Source: Halichoerus grypus
Lineage: Eukaryota; Chordata; Mammalia; Carnivora; Phocidae
Assembly: GCF_964656455.1 (NCBI RefSeq)
Contig: NC_135720.1
Coordinates: forward strand, 99,460,696-99,524,695
DNA: 64,000 nt
Direction: 5' to 3'
Part shown: positions 34,391 to 45,446 of the stretch, piece after piece
Layout of the letters: each line of letters starts with the position of its first letter
Numbering within the stretch: the first letter of the stretch is position 1
Translations under genes and position numbers: made by a program
Notes under the pieces: model-generated
Databases searched by the model: none
Told to the model about the DNA's origin: nothing
The model's input: only the letters and a program-made list of their open reading frames with translations

Positions 34391-34571
34391 GGGTGCCTGG
34401 GTGGCTCAGTTGTTAAGCGTCTGCCTTCGGCTCAGGTCATGATCCCAGGGTCCTGGGATTGAGCCCCGCATCGGGCTCCCTGCTTCTCCCTCTCCCACTC
34501 CCCCTGCTTGTGTTCCCTCTCTCGCTGTCGCTCTCTGTCAAATAAATAAAATCTTGAAAAAAAAAAAGATC
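34391..34571 (+). mobile_element. Can-SINE with a 16-bp internal deletion
   Basis: Young type. It is flanked by TTAGTAATTCTTG (34378-34390) and TTAGTAATCCTTG (34572-34584). After CATCGGGCTCCCTGCT it goes directly to TCTCCCTCTCCC, lacking the CAGCGGGAAGCCTGCT segment of the usual copy. The missing piece lies between two CTGCT direct repeats. Confidence 0.94.
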
Positions 34572-34584
34572 TTAGTAATCCTTG

Positions 34585-36180
34585 TTTCAGAAGATTCAAT
34601 GCCACCTATAGCTCCTTTATGAATTTATGCCCATTCTTGCTGGAAAATAAATGACACTTGTGCTATACTCCACAGATCTCAGCCATGGTCTTATAATGAA
34701 AACACCATGGGAAGAATTTATATAGCAATTAGGTTGAGTAGTTAAACAGTACATAGTGCTTAAATCAATCCTTTCTTTTGTGCTTTGGTTTGTTACTCAG
34801 GTTGAGTAAAGCACAGAAATATATCAACTGATGTCTTTCTTTCCTGTTGGCCTCATTCAGGGATAAGGTGGTCTAGATGATAAAGGGTCTAGGGTAAGCC
34901 ACAATCCAGAATCTTTCAGGGATGGATTAGTAGTTTTATTCCTATAATAGAATTCCAGTTGATTGGGAACAGCTACCTTGATGGCTATACTCAAAAGATT
35001 TCTAAGGCTCAGTGGGTAAAGAGCCATGATTATTAAGACCTGCCTTATTGAAGGAAGCAGGGAGTGGCTACAAGTAAACTACCCCTTTGCCTTTCCTGGA
35101 CACTTATTCCTACCACCCAACCAAGAAGGAGAGGTAGATGGAATTATATGAATTCAGACAGTTGATATTAATGCTCAGAATCATCCAATTAGTAATTGCA
35201 TAGCTAGGAGCAAAGCTTCTGACTACAAGTAGTAGTAAGTTTGGGGATATAAGAAATAAGGAAATGGACAAAGAAGACTTCTGTCTTCTGTTACCAATAA
35301 ATATAATTGTCTTATAAAGAAAATCATATCTGATGGGATTTTTCATTGGGAAGATATGAGTGAGGAGAAAGCCTTCTCATTCATATTAGAAAAACTTCCA
35401 TAATTCTTTTAAATAAAAAGCCACACATCCTCTTGTAAGACTAGCATATCAGTGTCCAAAATATTAACCAAATGAGTACTTCTTACCATTGTTCTGGAGA
35501 CACTAAGTTTGGGTTATTTAGGGACCTGATATACAGATTCATGGATAGGCTAATAGAATGACTTGACTTCACCCCTAACAAGCTGGAAAGTGCATACTTA
35601 AAATTGTACAAAATGGAGAGAAGATATGATACTTAATGATCACCAAAGATAGTTTCTTTTTCTCTAATACTCTGTTTTACTATTCAAACATCTTACAGTA
35701 CAGAAAGTACTTCTTATATGAAACTATAAATCCCCTAATTTAATTTTTTGTGGATGCAAGTCCAGGAAGGCAGATAAATTTGATTTTCATAATTCTCTTT
35801 CTGAATGAGGATAAGAACCAGACTCCAAAGAGATGGGATTCCAAAGGCTAGCCATAGTTTTAAGCCCCCAGAAAGTGGGTTGTGGGACTGAACCAGGCTT
35901 CATTTCCATCAAGGAATTTGAGAAACTATAAGGCAGAAAGCATACAGACTACCAGAGGAGGGTAGGACCATGCAGAGAGGGAAAACTGTGGATCAATGGA
36001 AGCTCACTGACCACATACCTCTTGGATATGGAGCTTAGAACAGGAAGACTAATTTCAGATAAATCAGTGTTGAGAAAAACATTAGCAGTGTAAACACTGA
36101 CTGGACTCAAAAACTGGATTTGAGCTTTCAGGAAAAGTAGCTCTGTGCTTCATCTTATGGAGAGCTGAGCTAAACAGGCT
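34585..36180. other. Single-copy DNA, nothing recognised
   Basis: No repeat or exon recognised with confidence. The frame at 35110-35346 on minus has no known domain. Confidence 0.5.
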
Positions 36181-36182
36181 GA

Positions 36183-36440
36183 TAGTATTTCAACAAATAT
36201 TTATTTCCTGCAAATATGTATTGAACACTCACTATGTGTCAAATACTGACATTACAGCACTGAACAAAACAGAGGAGACTTTTTCTTCCAGAAGTTTATA
36301 TTTCTGTGAGGATGACAAACATTAAGCAAGAAAAAAGCAGGCATCAGAATTACAGATTCTTTGAAGGTAACAGACCAGGTGATGAGAAACTGCTTAAAGG
36401 ATTTTAAGGCAATCTAAGTGGTCTGGGAAGGAGACGATAG
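36183..36440 (+). mobile_element. Ancient LINE-type relic
   Basis: AACAAATATTTATTTCCTGC with TGTATTGAACACTCACTATG, GCACTGAACAAAACAGAGGA and onward matches the widespread old mammalian consensus with TTTATTGAGCACCTACTATG. I do not assign the subfamily. Confidence 0.6.
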
Positions 36441-37127
36441 GAAATGAGTGAAATAAAGTAAGTTCTCCATTGATCAAGGACACTGTCCTCAACATTGTAT
36501 TTACAGAAGCACAAATGTACAACATCAGCAGTATGTTCACTGAACTAGAACACTGTGTGGACCCCATTTCAGCCAGACAGTAAGATATTAGAAAATTTGG
36601 CAGACAAGATGTTTATAAAATGTTTAGTGCAATGAAAATACAAAGACTTTTTTCATCAGACTACTAAATACTTCAATAATATAACAAAAATAGTTTTGTT
36701 AATGTCAACATATGCTGAAACTGAACTAACATTTTGTTTGTTCTCTTTATTTTTGCTTTTTTAATTATACATAATCGCACATAAGGTTTTCTCCCCCGGA
36801 GGAACATATACTAGAATTGTTTGTTTTCATTGAACATAAGAAAATAATGATAATACCTTGTATTTTGTGTTTCACTTTTTAAGCAAAACTCAAATTATCA
36901 CCCTTCAAAATCCTAATAGAAACAGTTTGTTTTGGACTGAGTGACAAGTCAATGTAATTGAAAAAATATTTTGTGGCGTGCAATTTTTTTAATCAATTTT
37001 GTAGCCTCTAGTGAAAACTATCCTCTCTACTTAGAACAGTGGTAGCTTCTTGGTTTCCTAGGGCAAGTATAGAGAATAGAGGGGCTGATGTATCTCAACT
37101 AATATCATACAATTATGTTACTTTGAT

Positions 37128-37157
37128 TGTGTGTGTGTGTGTGTGTGTGCGCGCACA
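37128..37157. repeat. (TG)n ending in a CGCGCACA palindrome
   Basis: About 10 TG units then CGCGCACA. The last 12 bases, TGTGCGCGCACA (37146-37157), are self-complementary, the alternating purine-pyrimidine pattern favoured for Z-DNA. Confidence 0.9.
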
Positions 37158-39892
37158 TGCACATCTTAATGGCACAGAGGATCCATATTAAATGCTAATA
37201 ATTTTCTAAATGGAATCATACTCCTTGGCACCAAATATATCATTTATATCATCTTCTATGTTTACCATTTGTAGGTCAAGGAAATTTAAAAAAATAGTAA
37301 ATGCCACCTATCACGTTAGGGAACAATAAAGGTGATGAATTATATGATAAGAAGGAATGCAAGTTTATTTACATGTAGGTCTATTTAATAGATAAGACCA
37401 TCAGAATGTCATAATAATTTCTAACCTTGCCCTCAACAATATAAAAGTTAGATTAACTACCAAGCCTTGCAACTTAAGAAAGTAGTCCAAAAGAGCCCTT
37501 GCAGAAGATCCCTCAAAAGAAAAAATTGACCAGGGTGTGCAAATCTGCAAATACGAACCTGTGTTGTCATGTCTAGAACAAAGCATTCTTTGCAAGATAC
37601 TGTACTCAGTGCCTTGCTTCCCCCATTATTCTAACTATTCTCAAGTGCTTTTACACACAACCACTAGGTGCTCAACACTCCCTCTAGTGATTTTCCTCAT
37701 CATGTAGCAAAACTTAGATAAATCTTCCTTTTTTTTCCAGCCATCTATGAAAATGCATTGAGTTATGAAAGATATCACTGAATCATTGAATATTCTCATG
37801 ATCCAAATCTCAGTTTATTATTTTTTTAATTTCTAGTTATTTTCTGCTGATTTTTAAAAAGGATTCCCCTCTTTTTTCTCCTTAATTAGATCAGGATAAC
37901 ATGAACTTTTAGTACTCATTCAGATACAGCTTTTTCTATGAAGATTTACATTTTTTGAAGGTTTTTAAAATAAAACAACATGATAACTTGATTCAAAGTA
38001 ATAGATGGGAGACGTTGGCATTTATGGCAGGCTGGAGCAACATTAAAATCAAGTCATTAGGCCAGCACATAAATTGCTACACTAAGGACTGGCCTTCAGC
38101 TTTTGTAAAGTATGATAAGATATCTTACTGGAGTTACAGAAAAGAACTCATTCCTTGCTCTGAATAAGCAGTAGGGGAAAAAAGGCAGTGAAAAATGCAA
38201 CACAGGGAAACCAACTGATATTTTTCTGAAAAATTTCCTAGAAAGGAAAATGAGATCCTTCCTGAATGAATGCTGGCAGAACTATAGAGAAAAAAAAAGA
38301 GAAGAACAAATTATGTATCTATTAAGTACGTACTTACAAACAAGGAGTATCATGTCTAAGTAACTTAAGCAGAAATGTAATTTATTGGATTAACATAAAA
38401 TAGATCCCAGAGTTGATTGAGCAGCTGGACTGGCAGGAGCTAAGAGAAAGGAAGGCAAAACCAAGATATGCCACCTCCTACTTGCTGCCAGTAGTCTCTA
38501 CAAATAGTTTCTTACAAACCCAATGCCTTTCCACAACTACTCCAAGATTCAAAGAATTGGTAGGAACATTAAATTGGCTGGGTCTAGTCAGGCCCCAGAT
38601 TATCTGTCTGGAAATTGGGGAAAGAGGTATCTGTACCTCCTTGAGCTTTTATGATGCGAAGTGTGGTATGGACCTCATCTTTATTGACTTTTCCATAATA
38701 AAGGAAGGTTGTTTGTATTCTGAGCAACCTCCAACAATCACCATCCAGCTCATTATATACCTTTAGTTTTTCATCCAATTTATAAAGAAATACATAGTAA
38801 AGTACTCTTACATGTCATAATGCAAACAGATCTCTAATCTTTCATATGTTTTATTTGCACAATAAATGCACTTACCTTCTTCCTCCAGTAAGGTGTCCAA
38901 AATCTCAACAATTATTGCATTTAGCTTGGGGTATCATTTGTTTCTTTGGTATTATAAATCTGTCTGGATATTGTGCAAACTATGGACAAAATTGTAGTTT
39001 ACCAATACAACCTACATAATATCGCAGAGGGTAGAAGAAGAAAGAAAATGAAAGTTAGTTAAGATATGCAAATATATGTATAACTTTCTTGTTCTCTTTC
39101 AGTCTCTATCAAGACTTGTTTGTGCTATGTCATCATTTGTCCTCTTAACTGTCAGATTCACATGATGCTATTGACCCGTATTGAATCAATGTGTTGCCCT
39201 TTATAAATTTGTGATTCATAATAACATGAAACTTACTGATGACATTTTTTCTGATAATGAATCAACTACAAATAGTATAAACTATACTATACACTGTGCA
39301 AACTAATATGAATCAGATAGTTTTTATGAGGGGAACTTTTTAATACTCCCATATGGCATCATGTAAATGGCAAGCCATTTTAATACTGGTCTTTAAAGAA
39401 TGAAGTAGTTTGAAGCATATAGGTGAGAAGCTAAGAGTGGAAGATAAAATAGAGTGAAAATACCCCGTTTTACAAAAATCATTTAATGATTTAGAGGACT
39501 TTGATTGGCAGTAGATTAAAGCAGTTGGAAGATATCATTACATTTTTTTAAAAATATATTTTTAATAAATAATAACTAACTTTCTTATACTCTTAATCAA
39601 TATGGCTTCTTGGATTTACACCAACCAAAAATAAAAGGACATAGCCCTACTCCCTCAGTTTACAGCCACACCCTCACTTGCCCCCTCTCTATCTAGTGTT
39701 AATCTGAGTTAAAAGTGCTTCTTTTTCTCTTTTGTCCTAAGTTAATGCTAGTAGTTGAATATGGTCACTACTGAAAAACAGAGTCTGAATATCTTTTTTA
39801 TGTATATTTCATAACACATTTTAGAAGCACTGGACAGAAATTGAAAGCAATACCCTTCTCACATTTGTTTTCTATTATTAATGTCAGAAGTC

Positions 39893-39957
39893 ATCCATCC
39901 ATTCCATCTATATCCATCTGTCTATCCACCTATCTATCTACCATTATCTATTTGAGA
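39893..39957. repeat. TCCA/TCTA-rich tract
   Basis: Interleaved ATCC, ATCT and CTAT units, imperfect. Confidence 0.8.
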
Positions 39958-40984
39958 GAGTGACTATTTTCACTCTCTTCTTGTTCTCAACTTTTCCTAT
40001 CTAAATATGTCAAAGATGGTAAGTGTTTAGTAGGAGAGTGATTTATAAAAATACGACCAAACCACAGTCCTGTCTCAAATGGTAAGGCTGGCCAGCATAT
40101 GAAACTAATTCTCACAGAGGCATTCTGGAAAACCAATGACAAGATTGGGACTCTGGGCTAGCCCCAGGGCAGTCAGCAGTGGTAGACTGCTACACACAGC
40201 CTCATGAGTAAAGTTTCTGAACTGACACAAAGCTTAATGGAAATGAACCTTGACGATGTGACCAATCGAGTGTAAGTGACATACTGCTTGGCATGCCATC
40301 ATGATTTTTTTCTTTCCTCTCTTGAAGGCATAATGCTTCCTGTGGGAAACCCTGACTTAAAATGCCATTGTGTGTTTAGATAGGAGATTTACCAACCCTG
40401 AAGAGGATGTAAGTGGACTAAGAACCCCAGGAACAGGTTCTTCCTTATCCTCACACTCCATTTCTCTCGCCAACTCAATGAAAAGTGAGAGTAACTACAG
40501 CAGTTTCAATTGACACAATGTTGAAATAATAGCATATCTTAAAAATTAAAATATAAGAAGTCTGTTAAAAATGAAAGTAGGCACCAGTCATTTCACATTT
40601 ATTGGTTATTTTTAATAGTGAATTGCTTATTGTTCTACATCTGTGGAGGAATCAAACAAAAATAAGACGCTCCGTACCTGTTCTCCAAGATCTGTTATTT
40701 AGGTAGAAAGATAAGAAATAGAAAATAACCACAATAGTTAACTAACTAACGTATCGAGGTCATACAGATAGAAAAAGAAGGCTCTAAAAAGAAATAGTCT
40801 TCACAGAGAAACAAGTAAATAAACTAAATTTGAAATCTTTTTGCTTTCAGTAAAAATGTTTCTATCCAAGTTTGGAATCTGGAAGATGACCACTATTACC
40901 TGCCCTTCTTGTATTTGGGTTATTTTTTTAAAGAGTAGAAGTGAGTTTACTAAACCTCTGTTCCTGCCTATTTTTTAAATTAAA

Positions 40985-41219
40985 AAAAATTTTTAAATTT
41001 TTTTAGAAAATTCAATTTTTTTTGAGAGACAGAGAGAAAACAAGAGTGAGAGAGTGTGAGTGGGAGTGGGGGAACAGAGGGAGAGGGAGAGAGAATCTCA
41101 AGCAGGCTCCATGCCCAGCACAGAGCCCAAGGCAGGGCTCTATCTCACAACCCTGAGATCACGACCGGAGCTGAAACCAAGAGTAGGACACCTAACTGAC
41201 TGAGCCACCCTGGTGCCCC
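40985..41219 (-). mobile_element. Can-SINE, diverged older copy
   Basis: A decayed T/A tail (TTTTTTAGAAAATTCAATTT), GA-rich body, CTCACAACCCTGAGATCACG block and the head end TGACTGAGCCACCCTGGTGC. TGCCTATTTTT flanks both sides. Confidence 0.9.
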
Positions 41220-41424
41220 TGCTATTGCCTATTTTTGAATGAAATCTCCACTATGAGAGTCTCAGGCTCAAATGAGAAGGATAATCTATGAAATGGAACA
41301 AATCAAAGCTGAAGAGGCCAAATGCAGACTATTAGTATAGATCAAAAGCAGATGAAGTTTTCAGTGAATGCTGCTTGACCTTAATTCAAAGAAAAAAATA
41401 CTTTTCAAAAGAGTGCTATACCAG

Positions 41425-41685
41425 GCACTTTTTAACTAGTAAAACAGACTGATTGATGCGCTGTTTGTTGGGAGATACATATAATAAGTTAATTAGTCAT
41501 TAAAATGCAGTGTAATAGATGTTATGATAGGCAAAATATATGGCATTAAAAGAGTTTATAGTACAGGTAACAAAGTCACACTTGGAATCAGGGGACTGAA
41601 TCAGGAATACAGGTAAGTGACAAGTAAATCCTAAATGATGAGTAGGAAATGCCTGAATTATTGTTGCCTTGACTGGGTTCAGCTA
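41425..41685 (+). mobile_element. Ancient LINE-type relic, part 1
   Basis: The GTGTAATAGATGTTATGATA block and neighbours resemble the same old family as at 36.2 kb. It continues after a MIR (41.9-41.97 kb) and again after a SINE (42.18 kb). Confidence 0.45.
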
Positions 41686-41689
41686 GCAA

Positions 41690-41905
41690 TTACTACTTTC
41701 TTAGTATGAGTCCAACTCCATGCCAAACACAATCCATAAAACAACCTTCTAGAGTAAGTGCTATTATTATCTATACTGATGAAAGTATATGTGGGGTGAA
41801 AACATGCTCCAGGACATGGAATTAGTGACCAGCAATATTAGGTTCCAGACCAGTCTCACTCCAGAGCTTGATGCTGTGCTGCTTAACCACATAATTCTAG
41901 TGCTA
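41690..41905 (-). mobile_element. MIR SINE
   Basis: GTGCTATTATTATCTATACT, then CCAGACCAGTCTCACTCCAG and GATGCTGTGCTGCTTAACCA follow the reverse of MIR, including the terminal CTTAACCAC of its tRNA-derived head. Confidence 0.68.
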
Positions 41906-41986
41906 GATAAAATTTGGAAATGCAAGTGGGGCAGAGGCAGAAGCTAGGAAGAGTGTCCTAGGCAGAGGAATGATGAGTGTGAAGCT

Positions 41987-42181
41987 TTTTTTTTTTTTTT
42001 AAAGATTTATTTATTTATTTTAGAGAGACAGAGTGCATGGGGAGGGGGTGGAGAAGGGCTGGGGGAGAGGGAGAGGGGCCCGCTGAGCGTGGAGCGCAAT
42101 GTGGAGCTCCTTCTCACCACCCTGAGATCATGACCTGAGCCGAAACCAAGACTTAACGGACTGAGCCACCCAGGTGCTCCA
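41987..42181 (-). mobile_element. Can-SINE
   Basis: A long T-run and AAAGATTTATTTATTTATTT, then ACCCTGAGATCATGACCTGA and head end TGAGCCACCCAGGTGCTCC. It is flanked by GATGAGTGTGAAGCTTT and GATGATTGTAAAGTTTT. It sits inside the older LINE relic. Confidence 0.93.
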
Positions 42182-42197
42182 GATGATTGTAAAGTTT

Positions 42198-42480
42198 TCA
42201 TTGTGAGACAATGTATTTGAAAGAGGCATTAGAGTAGAGGAGAAAGTAGCAAGAAGGGAAACTAAAGAGGTATATAGGAGCCAGTTTACAGAGTGCTATG
42301 CAAGGTATATTAATATTTTATCTTACAAGCAATGGATCCCTTAAAGGTCTGGGAGCAGGGACATGACGAATTTAGAAATAATTTTCTCGTTGCGATTTGG
42401 AGAATGGATAGTGGGTGGAGTGAGATGTTATTACTAGGAATCCAGGTGGAGCTGGGTTGTGAGACAGGAGTGTTAAAAAA
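42198..42480 (+). mobile_element. Ancient LINE-type relic, part 2
   Basis: GGTCTGGGAGCAGGGACATG and GGTGGAGCTGGGTTGTGAGA fit the old-LINE consensus seen at 41.4 kb, after the SINE. Confidence 0.5.
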
Positions 42481-42484
42481 AAAA

Positions 42485-44170
42485 AAGTATGCCATCTTCA
42501 GAGTTATTTAAATGGTACACTCAAAAGAAATGATAATATGTTTATGTGGTAGGGAAAAAAAGAGAAGAAAAGGCTGGCTTACTGGCTTGAGAACTGCATG
42601 TAAAATGAAGTTCAGTGAAACACGCAGTGCAGGAGGATGAACTAGTCCCAGCCTTGTTATTTTACCCATATTTTACCTGCTGTCCTATATGATTCGTCTA
42701 AGGTGATGCATCCAAACTTAACTAACTAGTATTCGAGTCATCAGAGTCCTAGTAATTGAAATGGGTGAAATTAGTCTCCACATTATACTTCAATGACTAA
42801 CACAGTTCTCCTTTGAAAAGAAAATGATAGTGTCTTTGTTTGTAAAGCACACATATTTACACATGTGTGCGTGTGTATTAGAAAGGTCTGTTTTTCAGTT
42901 TTCCTAAGCATTGAGATGGTGGGAGAGGATGTGCACTGAGAGTGTGGCTTTTCAGGGAGTGCTCCCTGCCCTGGATGATACAAATTATCTGCAAAGTGAG
43001 CTGCCCATTCTCCTGAAGGGTAGTCTTGGGAGCTTTGAAGTGACTGAATGACTCTTCAGCTACATTTTTAGAAGTGAGTAACTTAATCCTTGAGCAGTGA
43101 AACGGATTTGAGAATTTTATACCCTGTCACACCAGTGAGAGCAGTGCCTTTCTTTTTTTCTTTTTTTTAAGAGCAGTAGTTGATTGACCTCAAATCACTC
43201 GTACTTATGCAATCAGTAGACAAACCATGTAAGAATATGACTGGCTGTGTCTTTAATGAGTATTTGTTTCATGACCTTAGTCACATTATATTTATAAGTA
43301 AATTCAGTATTTCTGTGAGTCCTCAGAAGTAAAATCAGCAATGTTTTTTAAAATTCTGTGTTTTCTTTTCAATAATTAATTTAAGAAATGTAGGCTAAGC
43401 AACTTTGGACTCATCTAGAATGACTACCTCATATTCAAGTACAGAGTCACTCATTTGTTTGGGCCAATGAGGAAAGAATGGGGGCAAACTACAAATATAA
43501 AAGATGTTTACTCATGTAAGGACCAAACAGCAATATGCCATCAGGTACAAGGGAAAGTTCCAAAGTAATTTAAACAGAGAAGAGTGTGGGCCAATCAACT
43601 TTCCTCATGGCACATGGTACTGTTGGTAGTATTGGGTGATGTAAGATGCTATGACTAAATGCATGGTTTTTGCCACAGTAGTAGGAAGCATATTCACACA
43701 GCTGGAATTAACTTAATTTTAGTTAAATGCATCCATCATACTAAATTATATTATTAAGTGAAACTATACTTCTGCAGTAGTTTTGGTAATAAATGTATTT
43801 ATTTTAGAATTAATTTGGGGGGATGTTATCATAAGAAGTTTATACCTACTTTTACATTTGCAATAATTTAATAAACAGTATAATAGTAGTAATTTAAATA
43901 ATGCTGGTGGTTCTCAAAATTTTCTAAATTACAAGTGTTCTTTGTAGCATTTAAGTTAGTGAGATGCTGCTTAATATGGCTAACTAGCCTTTCCCATAAT
44001 ATGAAGACTTTTGGAGATACTTATTTAAGCATTCTTATGTTATCCAAGACTACAACTGAAGCTCTTAAGTTGTTCCCAGGGTAAATCCAAAGAACAAAGT
44101 ATCCATCTTTTAAAACTTTTAATCCAGTTTAGATTTACTATATTGGTATTTATAACTGTAAGCAATAGAT
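42485..44170. other. Single-copy DNA, nothing recognised
   Basis: No repeat family or exon recognised. Confidence 0.5.
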
Positions 44171-44190
44171 ACTTCAGAAAAAATAATTCT

Positions 44191-44397
44191 GTTTTTGTTT
44201 GTTTTAAAGATTTTATTTATTTATTTGACAGAGAGAGAGACAGTGAGAGAGGGAACACAAGCAAGGGGGGGAGTGGGAGAGGGAGAAGCAGGCTTCCTGT
44301 GGAGCAGGGAGCCAGATGCGGGGCTCCATCCCAGGACCCTGGGATCATGACCTGAACCGGAGGCAGATGCTTAAAGACTGAGCCACCCAGGCGCCCC
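44191..44397 (-). mobile_element. Can-SINE, young type
   Basis: TTTAAAGATTTTATTTATTT tail, GACAGAGAGAGAGACAGTGA, CCCAGGACCCTGGGATCATG, head end ACCCAGGCGCCCC. The flanks CAGAAAAAATAATTCT and AAGAAAAATTCT form an imperfect duplication. The head has TTAAAGACTGAG for TTAACGACTGAG. Confidence 0.94.
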
Positions 44398-44454
44398 AAG
44401 AAAAATTCTTAGAAATGGTATATCATAGGAAAACATTTTAATCAAATTGTTGGG

Positions 44455-44592
44455 CGAGGTAATAGTGTGGTGGTTAACTGCAAAATACTTGGAATTGAGA
44501 CTTAGGTTTGAATCCTTGCCTTGACACTTGATAGCTATATAGCTTTGGTAATATCATAGTTTATGAGTTATATGCTTTGCTCAAAGAATAGT
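44455..44592 (+). mobile_element. MIR SINE
   Basis: AATAGTGTGGTGGTTAACTG, then TAGGTTTGAATCCTTGCCTT and TAGCTATATAGCTTTGGTAA follow the MIR tRNA-derived head and core in sense orientation. Confidence 0.8.
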
Positions 44593-44652
44593 TGTTAGAG
44601 AAAAGCTGACTCATAGGAGTTCTTCACTATCTGACAATTGATTTACTCAGTC

Positions 44653-44667
44653 AAGAGGTGGTCTACA
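44653..44667. repeat. Target-site duplication, left, of the inverted L1
   Basis: AAGAGGTGGTCTACA here and at 48033-48047, exact over 15 bp. It defines 44668-48032 as one insertion. Confidence 0.95.
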
Positions 44668-45443
44668 GATGTTGAACCAACCTTGCAGCCCAGGGATAAA
44701 TCCCACTTGGTCGAGGTGAATAATCCTTTTAATGTACTGTTGGATCCTATTGGCTAGTATTTTGGTGAGAATTTTTGCATCCGTGTTCATCAAGGATATT
44801 GGTCTGTAATTCTCCTTTTTGATGGGGTCTTTGTCTGGTTTGGGGATCAAGGTAATGGTGGCCTCATAAAACGAGTTTGGAAGTTTTCCTTCCATTTCTA
44901 TTTTTTGGAACAGTTTCAGAAGAATAATTATTAATTACTCTTAAAATGTTTGGTAGAATTCCCCTGGGAAGCCATCTGGCCCTGGGCTTTTGTTTGTTGG
45001 GAGATTTTTGATGACTGCTTCAATTTCCTTAGTGGTTATAGGTCTGTTCAGGTTTTCTATTTCTTTGTGGTTCAGTTTTGGCAGTTTATACATCTCTAAG
45101 AATGCATCCATTTCTTCCAGGTTATCTAATTTGCTGGCATAGAGTTGCTCATGATATGTTCTTATAATTGTTTGTGTTTCTTTGGTGTTAGTTGTGATCT
45201 CTCCTCTTTCATGCATGATTTTGTTGATTTGGGTCATTTCTCTTTTCTTTTTGATAAGTCTGGCCAGGGGTTTATCAATCCTGTTTATTCTTTCAAAGAA
45301 TCAGCTCCTAGTTTTGTTGATCTGTTCTACTGTTCTTTTGGTTTCTATTTCATTGATTTCTGCTCTGATCTTTATTATTTCTCTTCTCCTGCTGGGTTTA
45401 GGCTTTATTTGCTGTTCTTTCTCCAGCTCCTTTAGATGTAGGG
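44668..45443 (-). mobile_element. Young carnivoran L1, inverted 5' segment
   Basis: An ORF2 segment in reverse, covering the region before and into the reverse transcriptase. Minus-strand frames 44941-45237 (with [15 protein letters not shown]) and 44647-44895 (with [20 protein letters not shown]) are readable. It joins head-to-head with the forward segment at 45443/45444. Together with the flanking 15-bp duplication this is a twin-priming inversion. Confidence 0.95.
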
Positions 45444-45446
45444 TTT

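Larger units (their letters stand above)
36441..40974. other. Mostly single-copy DNA
   Basis: 4.5 kb with a TG/CG microsatellite at 37128-37157 and a TCCA/TCTA-rich tract at about 39893-39957. The longest open frame, 117 codons at 38413-38766, has no recognisable domain. 36720-37050 is repeat-free and AT-rich. Confidence 0.5.

Noticed and set aside
38413..38766. 117-codon plus-strand frame
   Set aside because: No motif, no convincing start context and no splice or poly(A) context seen. The surrounding DNA might be an old unrecognised LTR, but I could not name it.
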